In this document: positions 41,012 through 50,028 of the stretch, one piece after another
How positions within the stretch are numbered: the stretch's first letter is position 1
Layout: each line of letters opens with the position of its first letter
NCBI GenBank assembly: GCA_964594125.1
Contig: CAZQLL010000004.1
Span: 124,001 to 188,000 of the forward strand
Length of the DNA: 64,000 nt
Direction of reading: 5' to 3'
Source of the DNA: CAVRZJ01 sp964594125
Lineage (GTDB): Bacteria; Acidobacteriota; Thermoanaerobaculia; Thermoanaerobaculales; Thermoanaerobaculaceae
The notes under the pieces: model-generated
The model's database searches: none
The model's input: the letters and a program-made list of their open reading frames with translations, nothing else
Told to the model about the DNA's origin: nothing
Translations under genes and position numbers: made by a program

Positions 41012-44000
41012 TTACGCATCGGCCCGGCCCTCCGGCGCGGAGCGCAGCTCGCGCGCGCGCCACAGCTTGTAAACCGCCGGGTACACCAGCAGCTCGAGCA
41101 GGAACGACGTCGTCAGGCCGCCGATCATCGGCGCGGCGATGCGCTTCATGACGTCGGCGCCGGCGGACGTCGCCCACATAATCGGCAGCAGGCCGGCGAG
41201 CGCGGAAACGACGGTCATCATCTTGGGGCGCAAACGCCTGACGGCGCCGTGCACGATCGCCTCGTCGGCGTCCGCGAGCGAGCGCAGCAGACCCCGCCGC
41301 TTGGAGTCCTCCCACGACAGGTCGAGGAACAGCAGCATGAACACGCCGGTCTCGGCGTCGAGTCCGAGGAGCGCGATCATCCCCACCCACGCCGCGATCG
41401 AGACGTTGTAGTCGAGCAGGTAGAACAGCCAGATCGCGCCGATCGCCGAGAACGGCACCGCCAGCATCACCAGCCCGGCCTTGAACGCCGAGCGGGTGTT
41501 CGCGCAGAGCAGCACGAAGATGAGCGCGAGCGTTATCGGCACGACCACCTTGAGCCGCTCGCGGACGCGCAGCATGTTCTCGTACTGCCCCGACCACTGC
41601 AACACGGTGCCGGGCTCGAGCTCGAGCTTCTCACGCACCGCCCGCCGCGCCTCCTCGACGTACGAGCCGACGTCGCGGCCGGCGATGTCGACGTAGACGT
41701 AGCCGGCGAGAAACCCGTTCTCGTTGCGCAGCATCGCCGGGCCGTGCGCGAGCGAGATGTCGGCGAGCTGCGCCAGCGGCACCTGCGCGCCCGCCGGCGT
41801 CGCGACCAGCACCCGCGCGAGCCGCTCCGGGTCGTCCCGCAGCTCGCGCGGGTAGCGCACGTTGACCGGGTAGCGCTCCCGACCCTCGATGGTCGTGGTG
41901 ACGTTCTCGCCGCCGATCGCCGCCATGATCGTCATCTGGAGCTGCTCGATCGTGAGCCCGTAGCGGGCGAGCCGGTCGCGGCGCGGCGCGATGTCGAGGA
42001 AGTACCCGCCGGTGACGCGCTCGGCGAACACGCTGCGCGTGCCCGGCACCTCGCGCACGACCGCCTCGAGGCGCTGGCCGATCGCCTCGATGGTCTCCAG
42101 GTCCGAGCCGAGCACCTTGATCCCGACCGGCGTCCGCACGCCGGTGGAGAGCATGTCGATGCGCGCCTTGATCGGCATCGTCCAGGCGTTGGTGACGCCG
42201 GGGATGCGCAGGGCGCGGTCCATCTCGTCGATCAGCTCGTCCCACGAGATGCGGTCCGGCCACAGCGGGCGCAGCGCCGGCTTGAGGAATTCCGGCCACC
42301 CGGAGTAGAAGCGCTCGCGCGGACGCCACTGCGACTCCGGCCGCAGGATCACCGTCGTCTCCATCATCGAGAACGGCGCCGGGTCGGTGGAGGTCTCGGC
42401 ACGGCCGGCCTTGCCGAACACCCGCTCGACCTCGGGGAAGGAGGCGAGCACGCGGTCCTGCGTCTCGAGCAGCTCCCTCGCCTGCGTCACCGAGATCCCG
42501 GGCAGGGTCGTCGGCATGAAGAGGATGCTCCCCTCGCGCAGCGCCGGCATGAACTCCCTGCCGAGCTTGAAGTAGAACGGCACGCTCGCCGCCACGGCGA
42601 GCATCGCCGCGGCGATCACGCCGCGCGGGTGGCGGAGCACGAAGCGGCACGCCGGCTCGTACACCGCGAACAGCGCGCGGCTGATCGGGTGCCGCTCCTC
42701 CGGGTAGTACGTGCCCACCGCGACCTTCGTCGCCGCCCACGCCAGCCAGCGCGGCCGGAAGGTGAACGGGTCGATGCGGGCGAACAGCATGCGCATCGCG
42801 GGGTCGAGGGTGATCGCGAGCAGCGAGGCGAGCGCCATCGCCAGGTTCTTCGAGTACGCCAGCGGCTTGAACAGCCGCCCCTCCTGGTCGACGAGCACGA
42901 ACACCGGGATGAACGCCACCGCGATCACCAGCAGCGAGAAGAACACCGCCGGCCCGACCTCCTTCAGCGCGGCGAGGCGCACCTCGAGGAAGTCGCCCTT
43001 GCGCCCGCCGGCGTCCCACAGGTGGATCTTGTTGTAGGCGTTCTCCACCTCGACGATCGCGCCGTCGACCAGCACCCCGATCGAGATCGCGATGCCGGCG
43101 AGCGACATGATGTTCACCGTCACGCCCATCCAGTGCAGCGGGATAAACGCCAGCAGCACGGAGACCGGGATCGTCACGATCGGCACCAGCGCCGAGGGGA
43201 TGTGCCAGAGGAACACCAGGATCACGATCGAGACGATGATCATCTGCAGCGTCAGCTCGTCGGTGAGGGTGCCGATCGCGCGCTCGATAAGGTCGGCGCG
43301 GTCGTAGGTGGTGACCACCTCGACGCCCGCCGGCAGCGACGGCTCGAGCTCGTGCAGCTTCGCCTTGACGCGCTCGATGACGTTGAGGGCGTTCTCGCCG
43401 TGGCGCATCACCACGATGCCGCCGACGTGGTCGCCGAGGCCGTCGAGGTCGGCGAAGCCGCGGCGGATCTCCGGCCCGGTCTCGACGCGCGCGACGTCGG
43501 AGAGCAGCACCGGGACGCCGGCGGCGCCGACCTTCACGACCACCTGCTCGATGTCGGCGACGCCGCGCACGTATCCCCTGCCCCGCACCATGTACTCGGC
43601 GCCCGCGAGCTCGAGCAGGCGGCCGCCGACCTCGTTGTTCGAGGCGCGCACCGCGGCGACCACGACGTCGAGCGGGATGCCCAGCGCCGCGAGGCGGTTC
43701 GGGTCGACCGTTACCTGGTACTGCCTGACGTGCCCGCCGATCGACGCCACCTCGGCGACGCCCGGTACCGACTGCAGCGCGTAGCGCAGCGTCCAGTCCT
43801 GGAACGAGCGCAGCTCGTCGAGCGAGTGCGCCCCTGAGCGGTCGACGAGCGCGTACTGGAACACCCAGCCGACGCCGCTGGCGTCCGGCCCGAGCTCGGT
43901 CTGCACCCCCGCCGGCAGGCGGGACTGGATCTTCGACAGGTACTCGAGCACGCGCGAGCGCGCCCAGTGGATGTCGGTGCCGTCCTCGAAGATCACGTAG

Positions 44001-44275
44001 ACGTACGAGAACCCGAAGTCGGTGAGGCCGCGGACGGCCTTGACCCTGGGCGCACCGAGCAGCGACGACACGATCGGGTAGGTGACCTGGTCCTCGATGA
44101 TGTCGGGCGAGCGGTCCCAGCGCGAGTACACGATCACCTGCGTGTCGGAGAGGTCGGGCAGCGCGTCGAGGCGGATCTCGCGCAGCGTCTGCACCGCGAG
44201 CACGCACAGCGCCGCGACGCCGAGCAGCACCAGGAAGCGGTTGCGCGCCGAGAACTCGATGATCCGCTCGATCAT
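41012..44275 (-). CDS. cusA: CusA-type copper/silver RND efflux pump
   Basis: A 1087-residue inner-membrane RND transporter from the ATG giving MIERIIEFSARNRFLV. Two large periplasmic domains sit between 12 membrane helices. The three methionines that bind Cu(I)/Ag(I) in E. coli CusA appear in matching contexts: FMPTTLPGISV, FSMMETTVILRPESQW and KARIDMLSTGVRTPVG. Helix 4 has VLVDGAIVEVENAYNK, the proton-relay region. Works with the neighbouring CusB and CusC to expel monovalent copper from periplasm and cytoplasm. It follows cusB by 10 bases. Confidence 0.95.
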   Translation of the reverse strand: MIERIIEFSARNRFLVLLGVAALCVLAVQTLREIRLDALPDLSDTQVIVYSRWDRSPDIIEDQVTYPIVSSLLGAPRVKAVRGLTDFGFSYVYVIFEDGTDIHWARSRVLEYLSKIQSRLPAGVQTELGPDASGVGWVFQYALVDRSGAHSLDELRSFQDWTLRYALQSVPGVAEVASIGGHVRQYQVTVDPNRLAALGIPLDVVVAAVRASNNEVGGRLLELAGAEYMVRGRGYVRGVADIEQVVVKVGAAGVPVLLSDVARVETGPEIRRGFADLDGLGDHVGGIVVMRHGENALNVIERVKAKLHELEPSLPAGVEVVTTYDRADLIERAIGTLTDELTLQMIIVSIVILVFLWHIPSALVPIVTIPVSVLLAFIPLHWMGVTVNIMSLAGIAISIGVLVDGAIVEVENAYNKIHLWDAGGRKGDFLEVRLAALKEVGPAVFFSLLVIAVAFIPVFVLVDQEGRLFKPLAYSKNLAMALASLLAITLDPAMRMLFARIDPFTFRPRWLAWAATKVAVGTYYPEERHPISRALFAVYEPACRFVLRHPRGVIAAAMLAVAASVPFYFKLGREFMPALREGSILFMPTTLPGISVTQARELLETQDRVLASFPEVERVFGKAGRAETSTDPAPFSMMETTVILRPESQWRPRERFYSGWPEFLKPALRPLWPDRISWDELIDEMDRALRIPGVTNAWTMPIKARIDMLSTGVRTPVGIKVLGSDLETIEAIGQRLEAVVREVPGTRSVFAERVTGGYFLDIAPRRDRLARYGLTIEQLQMTIMAAIGGENVTTTIEGRERYPVNVRYPRELRDDPERLARVLVATPAGAQVPLAQLADISLAHGPAMLRNENGFLAGYVYVDIAGRDVGSYVEEARRAVREKLELEPGTVLQWSGQYENMLRVRERLKVVVPITLALIFVLLCANTRSAFKAGLVMLAVPFSAIGAIWLFYLLDYNVSIAAWVGMIALLGLDAETGVFMLLFLDLSWEDSKRRGLLRSLADADEAIVHGAVRRLRPKMMTVVSALAGLLPIMWATSAGADVMKRIAAPMIGGLTTSFLLELLVYPAVYKLWRARELRSAPEGRADA

Positions 44276-44285
44276 GGCCGTCCCC

Positions 44286-45701
44286 CTAGTGCGCATGCCC
44301 GGACGTGCCGGCGAGCGCGGCGCGCAGGCGCGACTCGGAGTCGAGCAGGAAGTTGGCGCGCACCACGACCTCCTCGCCCTCGGCGACGCCGGCGAGCAGC
44401 AGCGCGCGGCCGCCGCTGCGCACGCCGACGCGCACCTCGCGCGGCGCGAAGCGGCCGCCGCCGCTCGCCACGAACACCACCTGCCGCTCGCCGGTGTCCA
44501 GCACCGCCGAGTCGGGCACCACCACGCCCTCGGCGGCGTCGAGCTCCATCTCCACGTCGGCGAACATGCCGGGCTTCAGCGCCAGGTCGGCGTTGGGCAG
44601 CTCGAAGCGCACCCGCAGCGTGCGGGTGCCGGGGTCGACCGTCGGGTCGACGTACGCGACCGCCGCCTGGAAGCGCTTCGCAGTGCCGTACGAGAGGCCG
44701 AGCGAGGCCTCCTGACCGACGCGCAGCGCGCGCGCCTCCACCTCGTAGAGCTCGGCCTCGACCCACACGCGCGAGAGGTCCGTGACGGTGAACAGCTCCA
44801 TCCCCGGCTCGACGCGGTGGCCCTCCGCGACGGCCTTGGCGGTGACGAAGCCGGAGACGGGAGCGAGCAGCGTCACCGTGCGCTGCGCGCTGCCGGTGGC
44901 GTCGAGCTCGGCGATCGCGCCCGCCGGCACGTCCAGCAGCTCGAGACGGCGCCGGGCCGCCGCCAGCAGGTCCTCGCCGCCCCTGCGCACCTCCGGAAGC
45001 TCCGAGGCGGCGAAGCGAGCCGCGGCGTCGCGGGCGCGCAGGTACTCCTCCTGGCCGGCCAGCAGCTCCGGCGAGAAGACGGCCAGGATCGGGTCGCCCG
45101 CCCGCACCTGCTGCCCCGTGAAGTTGACGTGCAGCTGCTCCACCCAGCCGGCGACCTTGGTGTGGACATGGCGCACGCGCGTCTCGTCGGGGACCACGGT
45201 GCCGACCGCCCGCACGCCGCGGCCCAGGCGCGCACGCACCGCCTTCTCGGTGCGCACCCCGGCCAGCCGCACGCCCTCCTCGCCGAGGTCGACCTGCGCC
45301 ATCCCCGCGGGCAGCGCACCGCCGCCGTCCGCGCCGGCCCCCGCGGCGACGAGGCGCATCCCGCACTCGGGACAGCGCGCCTCGGGGTCGTCGGAGGTCA
45401 CGCCCGGGCACATCGGGCACACGTACGCGCCGCCCTTGGCGTCCGCCGACCGCCGCGTGTCCCGCTCCCCGATCCCGGCTCCTTGGTCCCCTCCCTGAAT
45501 CGGCACCAGCCGCATGCCGCAGATCGGGCAGACGCCGGGCCGATCCGAGACGTAGGTCGGATGCATCGGGCAGTGGTAGTGCCGCCCCGCGGCGTTCTGC
45601 CCGCCACCGCACGCGGCCAGCCCGAGTGTCGCGGCGACCAGCACGGCCGCGGCCAGCGCGAGCACCGCGATCCGCCGACGGCCGTTCCTCGTCCTCGTCA
45701 T
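44286..45701 (-). CDS. cusB: CusB-type periplasmic adaptor with N-terminal heavy-metal-binding domains
   Basis: 471 residues. Lipoprotein signal with lipobox LAAC near residue 30. Then two metal-binding motifs, YHCPMHPTYVSDRPGVCPICGMRL and YVCPMCPG with CPECGMRL, and finally the adaptor core with barrel-sandwich (HTKVAGWVEQLHVNFTGQQVRAGDPIL), hairpin and RND-contact domains. It passes Cu(I)/Ag(I) to CusA. ATG overlaps the cusC stop (ATGA). Two such metal-binding motifs are more than in E. coli CusB, which relies on Met residues and a separate CusF. Confidence 0.93.
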   Translation of the reverse strand: MTRTRNGRRRIAVLALAAAVLVAATLGLAACGGGQNAAGRHYHCPMHPTYVSDRPGVCPICGMRLVPIQGGDQGAGIGERDTRRSADAKGGAYVCPMCPGVTSDDPEARCPECGMRLVAAGAGADGGGALPAGMAQVDLGEEGVRLAGVRTEKAVRARLGRGVRAVGTVVPDETRVRHVHTKVAGWVEQLHVNFTGQQVRAGDPILAVFSPELLAGQEEYLRARDAAARFAASELPEVRRGGEDLLAAARRRLELLDVPAGAIAELDATGSAQRTVTLLAPVSGFVTAKAVAEGHRVEPGMELFTVTDLSRVWVEAELYEVEARALRVGQEASLGLSYGTAKRFQAAVAYVDPTVDPGTRTLRVRFELPNADLALKPGMFADVEMELDAAEGVVVPDSAVLDTGERQVVFVASGGGRFAPREVRVGVRSGGRALLLAGVAEGEEVVVRANFLLDSESRLRAALAGTSGHAH

Positions 45702-47143
45702 GCCCCACCTCCCGTCCTCGCGATCTCCGCGAGTTGCGCCGCCTCCGTGGCCGGCGGACCACCCCGGGGGTCGGACCCCCTCGCCGGCCCAGGCTCCTGC
45801 GGGCCCGGCAGCCGCGCCGTCGCCGGCGCCCACGCTCGCGGGTTCTCGCGCGCGGCTGCCCGCACACCGTCTTCGCCGGGCTCCCCGAGCAGCGCCTGCG
45901 CCGCCGCCCACGCCCTGAAACGCTCGGCCTCGCGCCCCGCGAGCGCGGCGCGCGCGTCCAGCCACTCCCTGAACGCCTCGATCACCGCCGGGAAGTCGCC
46001 GCGGCCGGCGAGGTACGCCGAGCGCGCCGCGTCCACCACGGCCGACGTCTGCGGCACGATCGCCTCGCGGTAGCGGACGACCTGCCGCTCGGCGCGCGTC
46101 CACTCCGCCGCGAGGACGGCCGCCGCCGCGCGCGCCGCCGCCTCCGCCTCGCGAACGGCGGCGCGCGCCGTCTCCAGCTCCATCTCCGCGGCGCGCACCA
46201 TCGGCCGCACGCGCTCGTCGCGCCACAGCGGCAGCTCGAGGCCGAAGCGCAGCGTCACGATGGGGTCGAAGCTGCCGCGGTAGCCGACGGCGGCGCCCGT
46301 CAGGAAGTCGGGCTTCGACTCGAGCCGCACCGCGGCGGCGCGCCGCTCCGCCGCGGTCGCCTCGGCACGGGCACGAGCGACCTCGGCGGATGCGGCGACC
46401 GCCGCCTCCTCCCACGGGGTCGGCGGCACAGTCACGCCAGGCAGCGCGGCGACGACTCCGAGCGGCTCGGCGCCGGCGCGATCGCGCAGCCGGTTGAGCG
46501 CCGCGACCACCGCGGCCCGCTCGGCGGTGACATCTTCGCGCCGCTCGGACACCCGCTGCTCCTCGAGCTGCACGCGGAGCACCGCGCCCTGCTCGGCGTC
46601 TCCGACCGCGTACCGCGCCGCCGCCGTCGCGGCCAGCACGTCGAGCAGCTCCGCGGCGGCGGCGAGCGCCTGCCGCTCGCGGTCGAGCGCGTACAGGCGC
46701 GCGTAGGCGATGCGCACCTCGGCGGCGAGCGCACGCTGCGCCGCCGCGAGGTCGGCATCGCGGGCGTCGCCCTCGGCGTGCGTCACGTCGCGGGCGGCGC
46801 GCCGCTTCCCCGGGTACGGGATCGCCTGCCGCACCTCGGGGGCGAGCATCGACATCTCGTCCTCGCCGACCGTCCAGCTCGGGAACGCGACGTCGGCGAG
46901 CATCAGCTCCACCATCGGGTTCGGCAGCGCACCGGCCGGCGCCGCCATCTCGCGCGCCGCGGCGGCGCGGGCGCGCGCGGCCGCGAGCGCCGGCGCCCTC
47001 TCGAGCGCCTCCGCCACCAGCGCCTCGACCGGCGGCGCCGGCGGCGTCTCCGCGGCAGTCGCGACGCGTAGCGACAGCCCTGCCACCGCTACGAACGCGC
47101 ACGCGGCCAGCGCTCGAGGTACCGGCCCCCTGTCCCACGGCAC
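45698..47143 (-). CDS. cusC: CusC/TolC-type outer-membrane efflux channel
   Basis: About 481 residues from a GTG placed just before the signal-like segment ALAACAFVAVAGLSLRVATAAE. The body has the coiled-coil TolC repeats (VEALVAEALERAPALAAARARAAAARE, NPMVELMLADVAFPSW, then a second set). A stronger ribosome site and ATG exist at 47392, but the 83 extra residues would put the signal sequence inside and read through repeat-like GC-rich DNA. The start is therefore unsettled. Second gene of the cus operon. Confidence 0.8.
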   Translation of the reverse strand: MPWDRGPVPRALAACAFVAVAGLSLRVATAAETPPAPPVEALVAEALERAPALAAARARAAAAREMAAPAGALPNPMVELMLADVAFPSWTVGEDEMSMLAPEVRQAIPYPGKRRAARDVTHAEGDARDADLAAAQRALAAEVRIAYARLYALDRERQALAAAAELLDVLAATAAARYAVGDAEQGAVLRVQLEEQRVSERREDVTAERAAVVAALNRLRDRAGAEPLGVVAALPGVTVPPTPWEEAAVAASAEVARARAEATAAERRAAAVRLESKPDFLTGAAVGYRGSFDPIVTLRFGLELPLWRDERVRPMVRAAEMELETARAAVREAEAAARAAAAVLAAEWTRAERQVVRYREAIVPQTSAVVDAARSAYLAGRGDFPAVIEAFREWLDARAALAGREAERFRAWAAAQALLGEPGEDGVRAAARENPRAWAPATARLPGPQEPGPARGSDPRGGPPATEAAQLAEIARTGGGA

Positions 47144-47300
47144 CTTGCCCTGGACCACGGGACCGCGGGCGCCCTCGGCCAGGCGGGCCACCCTGCTCGA
47201 ATTGACGGGAGCGCGGGCCCCCTCGCCCGCGCGGCAACCCTGCTCCGCGGCGCCCGCGCCGGCGAGGGCGACGGCCCCCCATCCGACTTCGCTCGACTTC
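47144..47300. repeat. Two direct copies of a GGGCGCCCTCG...CCCTGCTC repeat before cusC
   Basis: Around 47166-47200 and 47210-47245 occur two related blocks, each a G/C-rich CGGGC(G/C)CCCTCG core followed by ACCCTGCTC. Related GGGCGCCCTCGCCCGCGC wording recurs at 48963-49010. They look like copies of a small dispersed palindromic element; the spread was not measured. Confidence 0.35.
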
Positions 47301-47467
47301 TGCACGCCGCGACGCACCTCACCCGGCCCTGCCCCGGCCGCGCTCTCGGTCCGCGCATGAGAAACACCCTCTACGGCGCTCTTCGTCCTCATTGGAACCT
47401 CCGACGACACGACGGCACTCCCCGCTCGCGCGTCGCGAGCGGGCACACCTCGGACGTGTCGTGGAGA

Positions 47468-47860
47468 TCAGCAGCGCAGGACGACGGTGTCGGGCGGCGG
47501 CGGCAGCTCCGCGCGCGGCTCGCAGCGGTGGACCATCGCGCTCGGTCCGTCCGCACCGGCCGCGGGGATCGCCGCGACCGCCGCCGCGATAGCCGGCTCG
47601 GGCCTGAGCTCGTCGCCGGCGCGCTGCGGCGGGGCGGGGGCGGGCCCCGCGGGGCTCTGCGCGTCGCCGACGCTGCAGGTGCACGCACCTGCATCGCCGC
47701 AGCAGCACGACGACTCGGACGCGCAGCACGAGTGCGCTGCGGGCGGGGCGCAGCGGGGGCCGACACCGAACGCAAGCGGGCCGGCCAGCAGCAAGGCCAG
47801 CATCGCTGCCCTCGGCGTCCGCTTCCTCGTGCCCACCTTCGCGCCACCGTCCTTTCGCAT
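47468..47860 (-). CDS. Small Cys-rich exported protein at the head of the cus operon
   Basis: 130 residues from the ATG giving MRKDGGAKVGTRKRTPRAAMLALLLAGPLAFG, a signal peptide. The mature part contains a dense cysteine cluster (HSCCASESSCCCGDAGACTC, eight Cys within 20 residues) and then Pro/Ala-rich tail. This would suit periplasmic binding of Cu(I). It is not a recognised CusF and has no homologue known to me. Same strand and directly before cusC, though start and ribosome site are weak. Confidence 0.5.
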   Translation of the reverse strand: MRKDGGAKVGTRKRTPRAAMLALLLAGPLAFGVGPRCAPPAAHSCCASESSCCCGDAGACTCSVGDAQSPAGPAPAPPQRAGDELRPEPAIAAAVAAIPAAGADGPSAMVHRCEPRAELPPPPDTVVLRC

Positions 47861-48139
47861 CGCCGGCGCGTCGCGCGCCGCCTGCCAACATATTCTACCA
47901 ACCCTGTTTGCCCGTCGAGCTATTCCGGTCACCGCCCGGGGCGCAGCAGGACGCAGACAGAGACCGCACATCCCCGACATCCAGCCCGCCCGGATCGGTC
48001 GAAAGCCTCCGCAACCCGCGGCAGTCGCCTCGCAGCACTGCTCGGCGAGACGTGCTGTGACGTCTTCCCCAACGAGCGCGCGTTCCGGCGGTGCGTGCCG
48101 CAGCCCTTTGGATCTTCACCATCGGCGGCTATCTGGTGA

Positions 48140-48544
48140 TCAAGAAGTGGCTATCGTTCGCAGCGGCCGGACGGTCTTGATGCGCTCGAAGTCCTCGTCC
48201 TCGTGCAGCAGGATCCCGTCCCGCTCCAGGACGAGACACGCGATGAGGCAGTCCGTCGAGCTTCGGATCGTGACTCCGCGACGCCTGCACTCGAAGAAGA
48301 TGCGGGCCGCCTCGACGTGAGCCGCCAGGGGCTCCCGTGGAAAGATGAGCTCCTGCGTTTCCAGATAGCGGAGCAGCAGGCGCCACTCTCTTTCGTCGCG
48401 CGCACCTTGAAGCAGCTCCTGGCAGCACACTCCAGGGATCGCAAACGGGGTCCCGTCCTGTTCCAGCCGCCGGAGACTCCGTGCGCTGGGGGTTGCTGCG
48501 CCTCGCAGGAAACTGATCAGCGTCGAGGTGTCGACGACGATCAC
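48140..48544 (-). CDS. vapC: VapC-type PIN-domain toxin
   Basis: 134 residues with the PIN acidic site: D5 in MIVVDTSTLI, E43 in CCQELLQGARD, D98 in SSTDCLIACLV and D116/D118 in LLHEDEDFERI. VapC toxins are Mg-dependent RNases cutting initiator tRNA or rRNA. GTG start overlapping the antitoxin stop (GTGA), the usual coupled order. All catalytic residues are present, so it should be active. Confidence 0.92.
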   Translation of the reverse strand: MIVVDTSTLISFLRGAATPSARSLRRLEQDGTPFAIPGVCCQELLQGARDEREWRLLLRYLETQELIFPREPLAAHVEAARIFFECRRRGVTIRSSTDCLIACLVLERDGILLHEDEDFERIKTVRPLRTIATS

Positions 48545-48744
48545 GCCCGGTCCTCCCGCAACGCCTTGTAGTCGTAGCCCTCGAAGAAGCGGATCTTACC
48601 TTCCAGCTCCAGCAGGCTCTTGCGCTTCCGTGTCGTGATCAGGACCTTCAACGCTTCCTCCACCAGTGCCCGCTTGGTGCGGATGCCGGTGAGGCGCTGA
48701 GCTTCACGCACGAGCTCCTCGTCCAGAACGATATTGGTGCGCAT
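48541..48744 (-). CDS. vapB: VapB-type antitoxin
   Basis: 67 residues from the ATG with a GAGGGGGTG ribosome site. The N-terminus MRTNIVLDEELVREAQRLTGIRTKRALVEEALKVL is a ribbon-helix-helix DNA-binding fold of the type II VapB_antitoxin family. The C-terminal KSLLELEGKIRFFEGYDYKALRE wraps the toxin. It represses its own operon. Lies between the cus and CDF/czc clusters. Confidence 0.92.
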   Translation of the reverse strand: MRTNIVLDEELVREAQRLTGIRTKRALVEEALKVLITTRKRKSLLELEGKIRFFEGYDYKALREDRA

Positions 48745-48753
48745 CGGCTGCAC

Positions 48754-49091
48754 CCCCTCTGCACATCATCATACACACTATCGTGGGTATTCACGGGCAT
48801 CCGGCGCGCAACATCGCAGCTCCTGAGCCACTTGCAGGGCTCGGTGTCATTGCTTCGCCCCGGCCTGCGCCCCGCAGGCTGGGGCGAAGCAGTCAGCCCG
48901 CACATCTTGTTGCTGCGCAAAGCGATTGCTCCGTTGCCCGCGCCCGCCTTACGTCGGGCAAGCGGGCGCCCTCGCCCGCGCGGGCGGAGTCCGGTCCGGC
49001 GAGGGCGCCGGCCCTCCCGGGGCTTTCCTGTCTCGCCTGACCGCCGCGCCGCGGCGTAACCCAGCTCGCAATGAACCCATTTGCGAGCTTC
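48754..49091. other. Intergenic region with a long perfect hairpin, no gene
   Basis: 338 bases between vapB and the CDF exporter. Contains an 18-bp hairpin (arms 48852-48869 and 48873-48890, one G-T pair, 3-base loop) and downstream GGGCGCCCTCGCC repeats like those near cusC. No U-run follows on either strand. No coding sequence is convincing. Confidence 0.6.
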
Positions 49092-49994
49092 TCAGCGGAT
49101 GGGTTGCGGCGCGGGCGCCGGCTCGACCTGGATCGTCGAGTGCGTGATGCCGAACTCGTGCGCGAGCAGCTCGGTGACGCGGGCAAGGACGGCCGCCTCG
49201 GCGCCGGGCACGGCGTGGACGTGCGCCGACACCGACACGAACCCCGACGTGATCGACCAGGCGTGCAGGTCGTGCACGCCGGCGACGCCGTCCACGGAGC
49301 GCATCGCCCGCCCGAGCGCCTCGACGTCGAGGCCGTGCGGCACGCTCTCCATCAGGATCGACACCGACTCCCGCACCAGCTCCCAGGCCGAGAACGCGAC
49401 CAGCAGCGCGATCAGCACCGAGGCGAGCGGGTCGGCCCAGCGCCACCCGAAGGCGGCGATGAGCGCGGCGGCGGCGATCGCCTGCACGCTGCCGAGCGCG
49501 TCGGTCAGCACGTGCAGCCAGGCGCCGCGCAGGTTGAGGCTGGCGCCGCGGTCGCGGTGGAGCAGCGCCAGGCCCGCGAGGTTCACCAGCAGGCCGCCGG
49601 CCGCCACCGCGAGCATCATCCCGGCGCGCACCTCGGCTGGTTGCAGGAAGCGGGCGACCGCCTCGCGGACGATCAGCGCCGCGATCGCCACCAGCGCCGC
49701 GCCGTTGGCGAGCGCCGCGAGGATCTCGGCACGGTGGTAGCCGTAGGTGCGACGCGCCGTCGGCGGCCGCTGCGCCAGGCGCATGGCGACCAGCGACAGC
49801 GCCAGCGCGGCGACGTCGGAGAGCATGTGGCCGGCGTCGGCGAGCAGGGCGAGCGAGCCCGACACCACCCCGCCGACCACCTCAACCACCATGTAAGCGG
49901 CCGCCAGGACGAGCGTGGCCGTCAGCCGCCCCGCGCCGCTTTGCCGGCTGCCGCCGTGGTGATGACCGTGCCCGTGGTCGTGGCCGCCGCTCAT
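49092..49994 (-). CDS. czcD: CDF-family divalent cation exporter (CzcD/ZitB-like)
   Basis: 300 residues. His-rich N-terminus (GGHDHGHGHHHGG), then six helices with the paired metal sites ALLADAGHMLSDVAALALSL (HxxxD) and GAWLHVLTDALGSV (HxxxD), and a C-terminal ferredoxin-like cytoplasmic domain with GVHDLHAWSI. It exports Zn, Co or Cd in exchange for protons. After the czcA gene on the same strand (34 bases), so part of the same resistance operon. Confidence 0.93.
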   Translation of the reverse strand: MSGGHDHGHGHHHGGSRQSGAGRLTATLVLAAAYMVVEVVGGVVSGSLALLADAGHMLSDVAALALSLVAMRLAQRPPTARRTYGYHRAEILAALANGAALVAIAALIVREAVARFLQPAEVRAGMMLAVAAGGLLVNLAGLALLHRDRGASLNLRGAWLHVLTDALGSVQAIAAAALIAAFGWRWADPLASVLIALLVAFSAWELVRESVSILMESVPHGLDVEALGRAMRSVDGVAGVHDLHAWSITSGFVSVSAHVHAVPGAEAAVLARVTELLAHEFGITHSTIQVEPAPAPQPIR

Positions 49995-50028
49995 GCCCCT
50001 CGCCCGCCTCCCCCGACCTGCCGATTGT

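Noticed and set aside
41249..43837. Large plus-strand frame opposite cusA
   Set aside because: Antisense shadow of a clear RND pump; His/Arg/Asp-rich, no domains.
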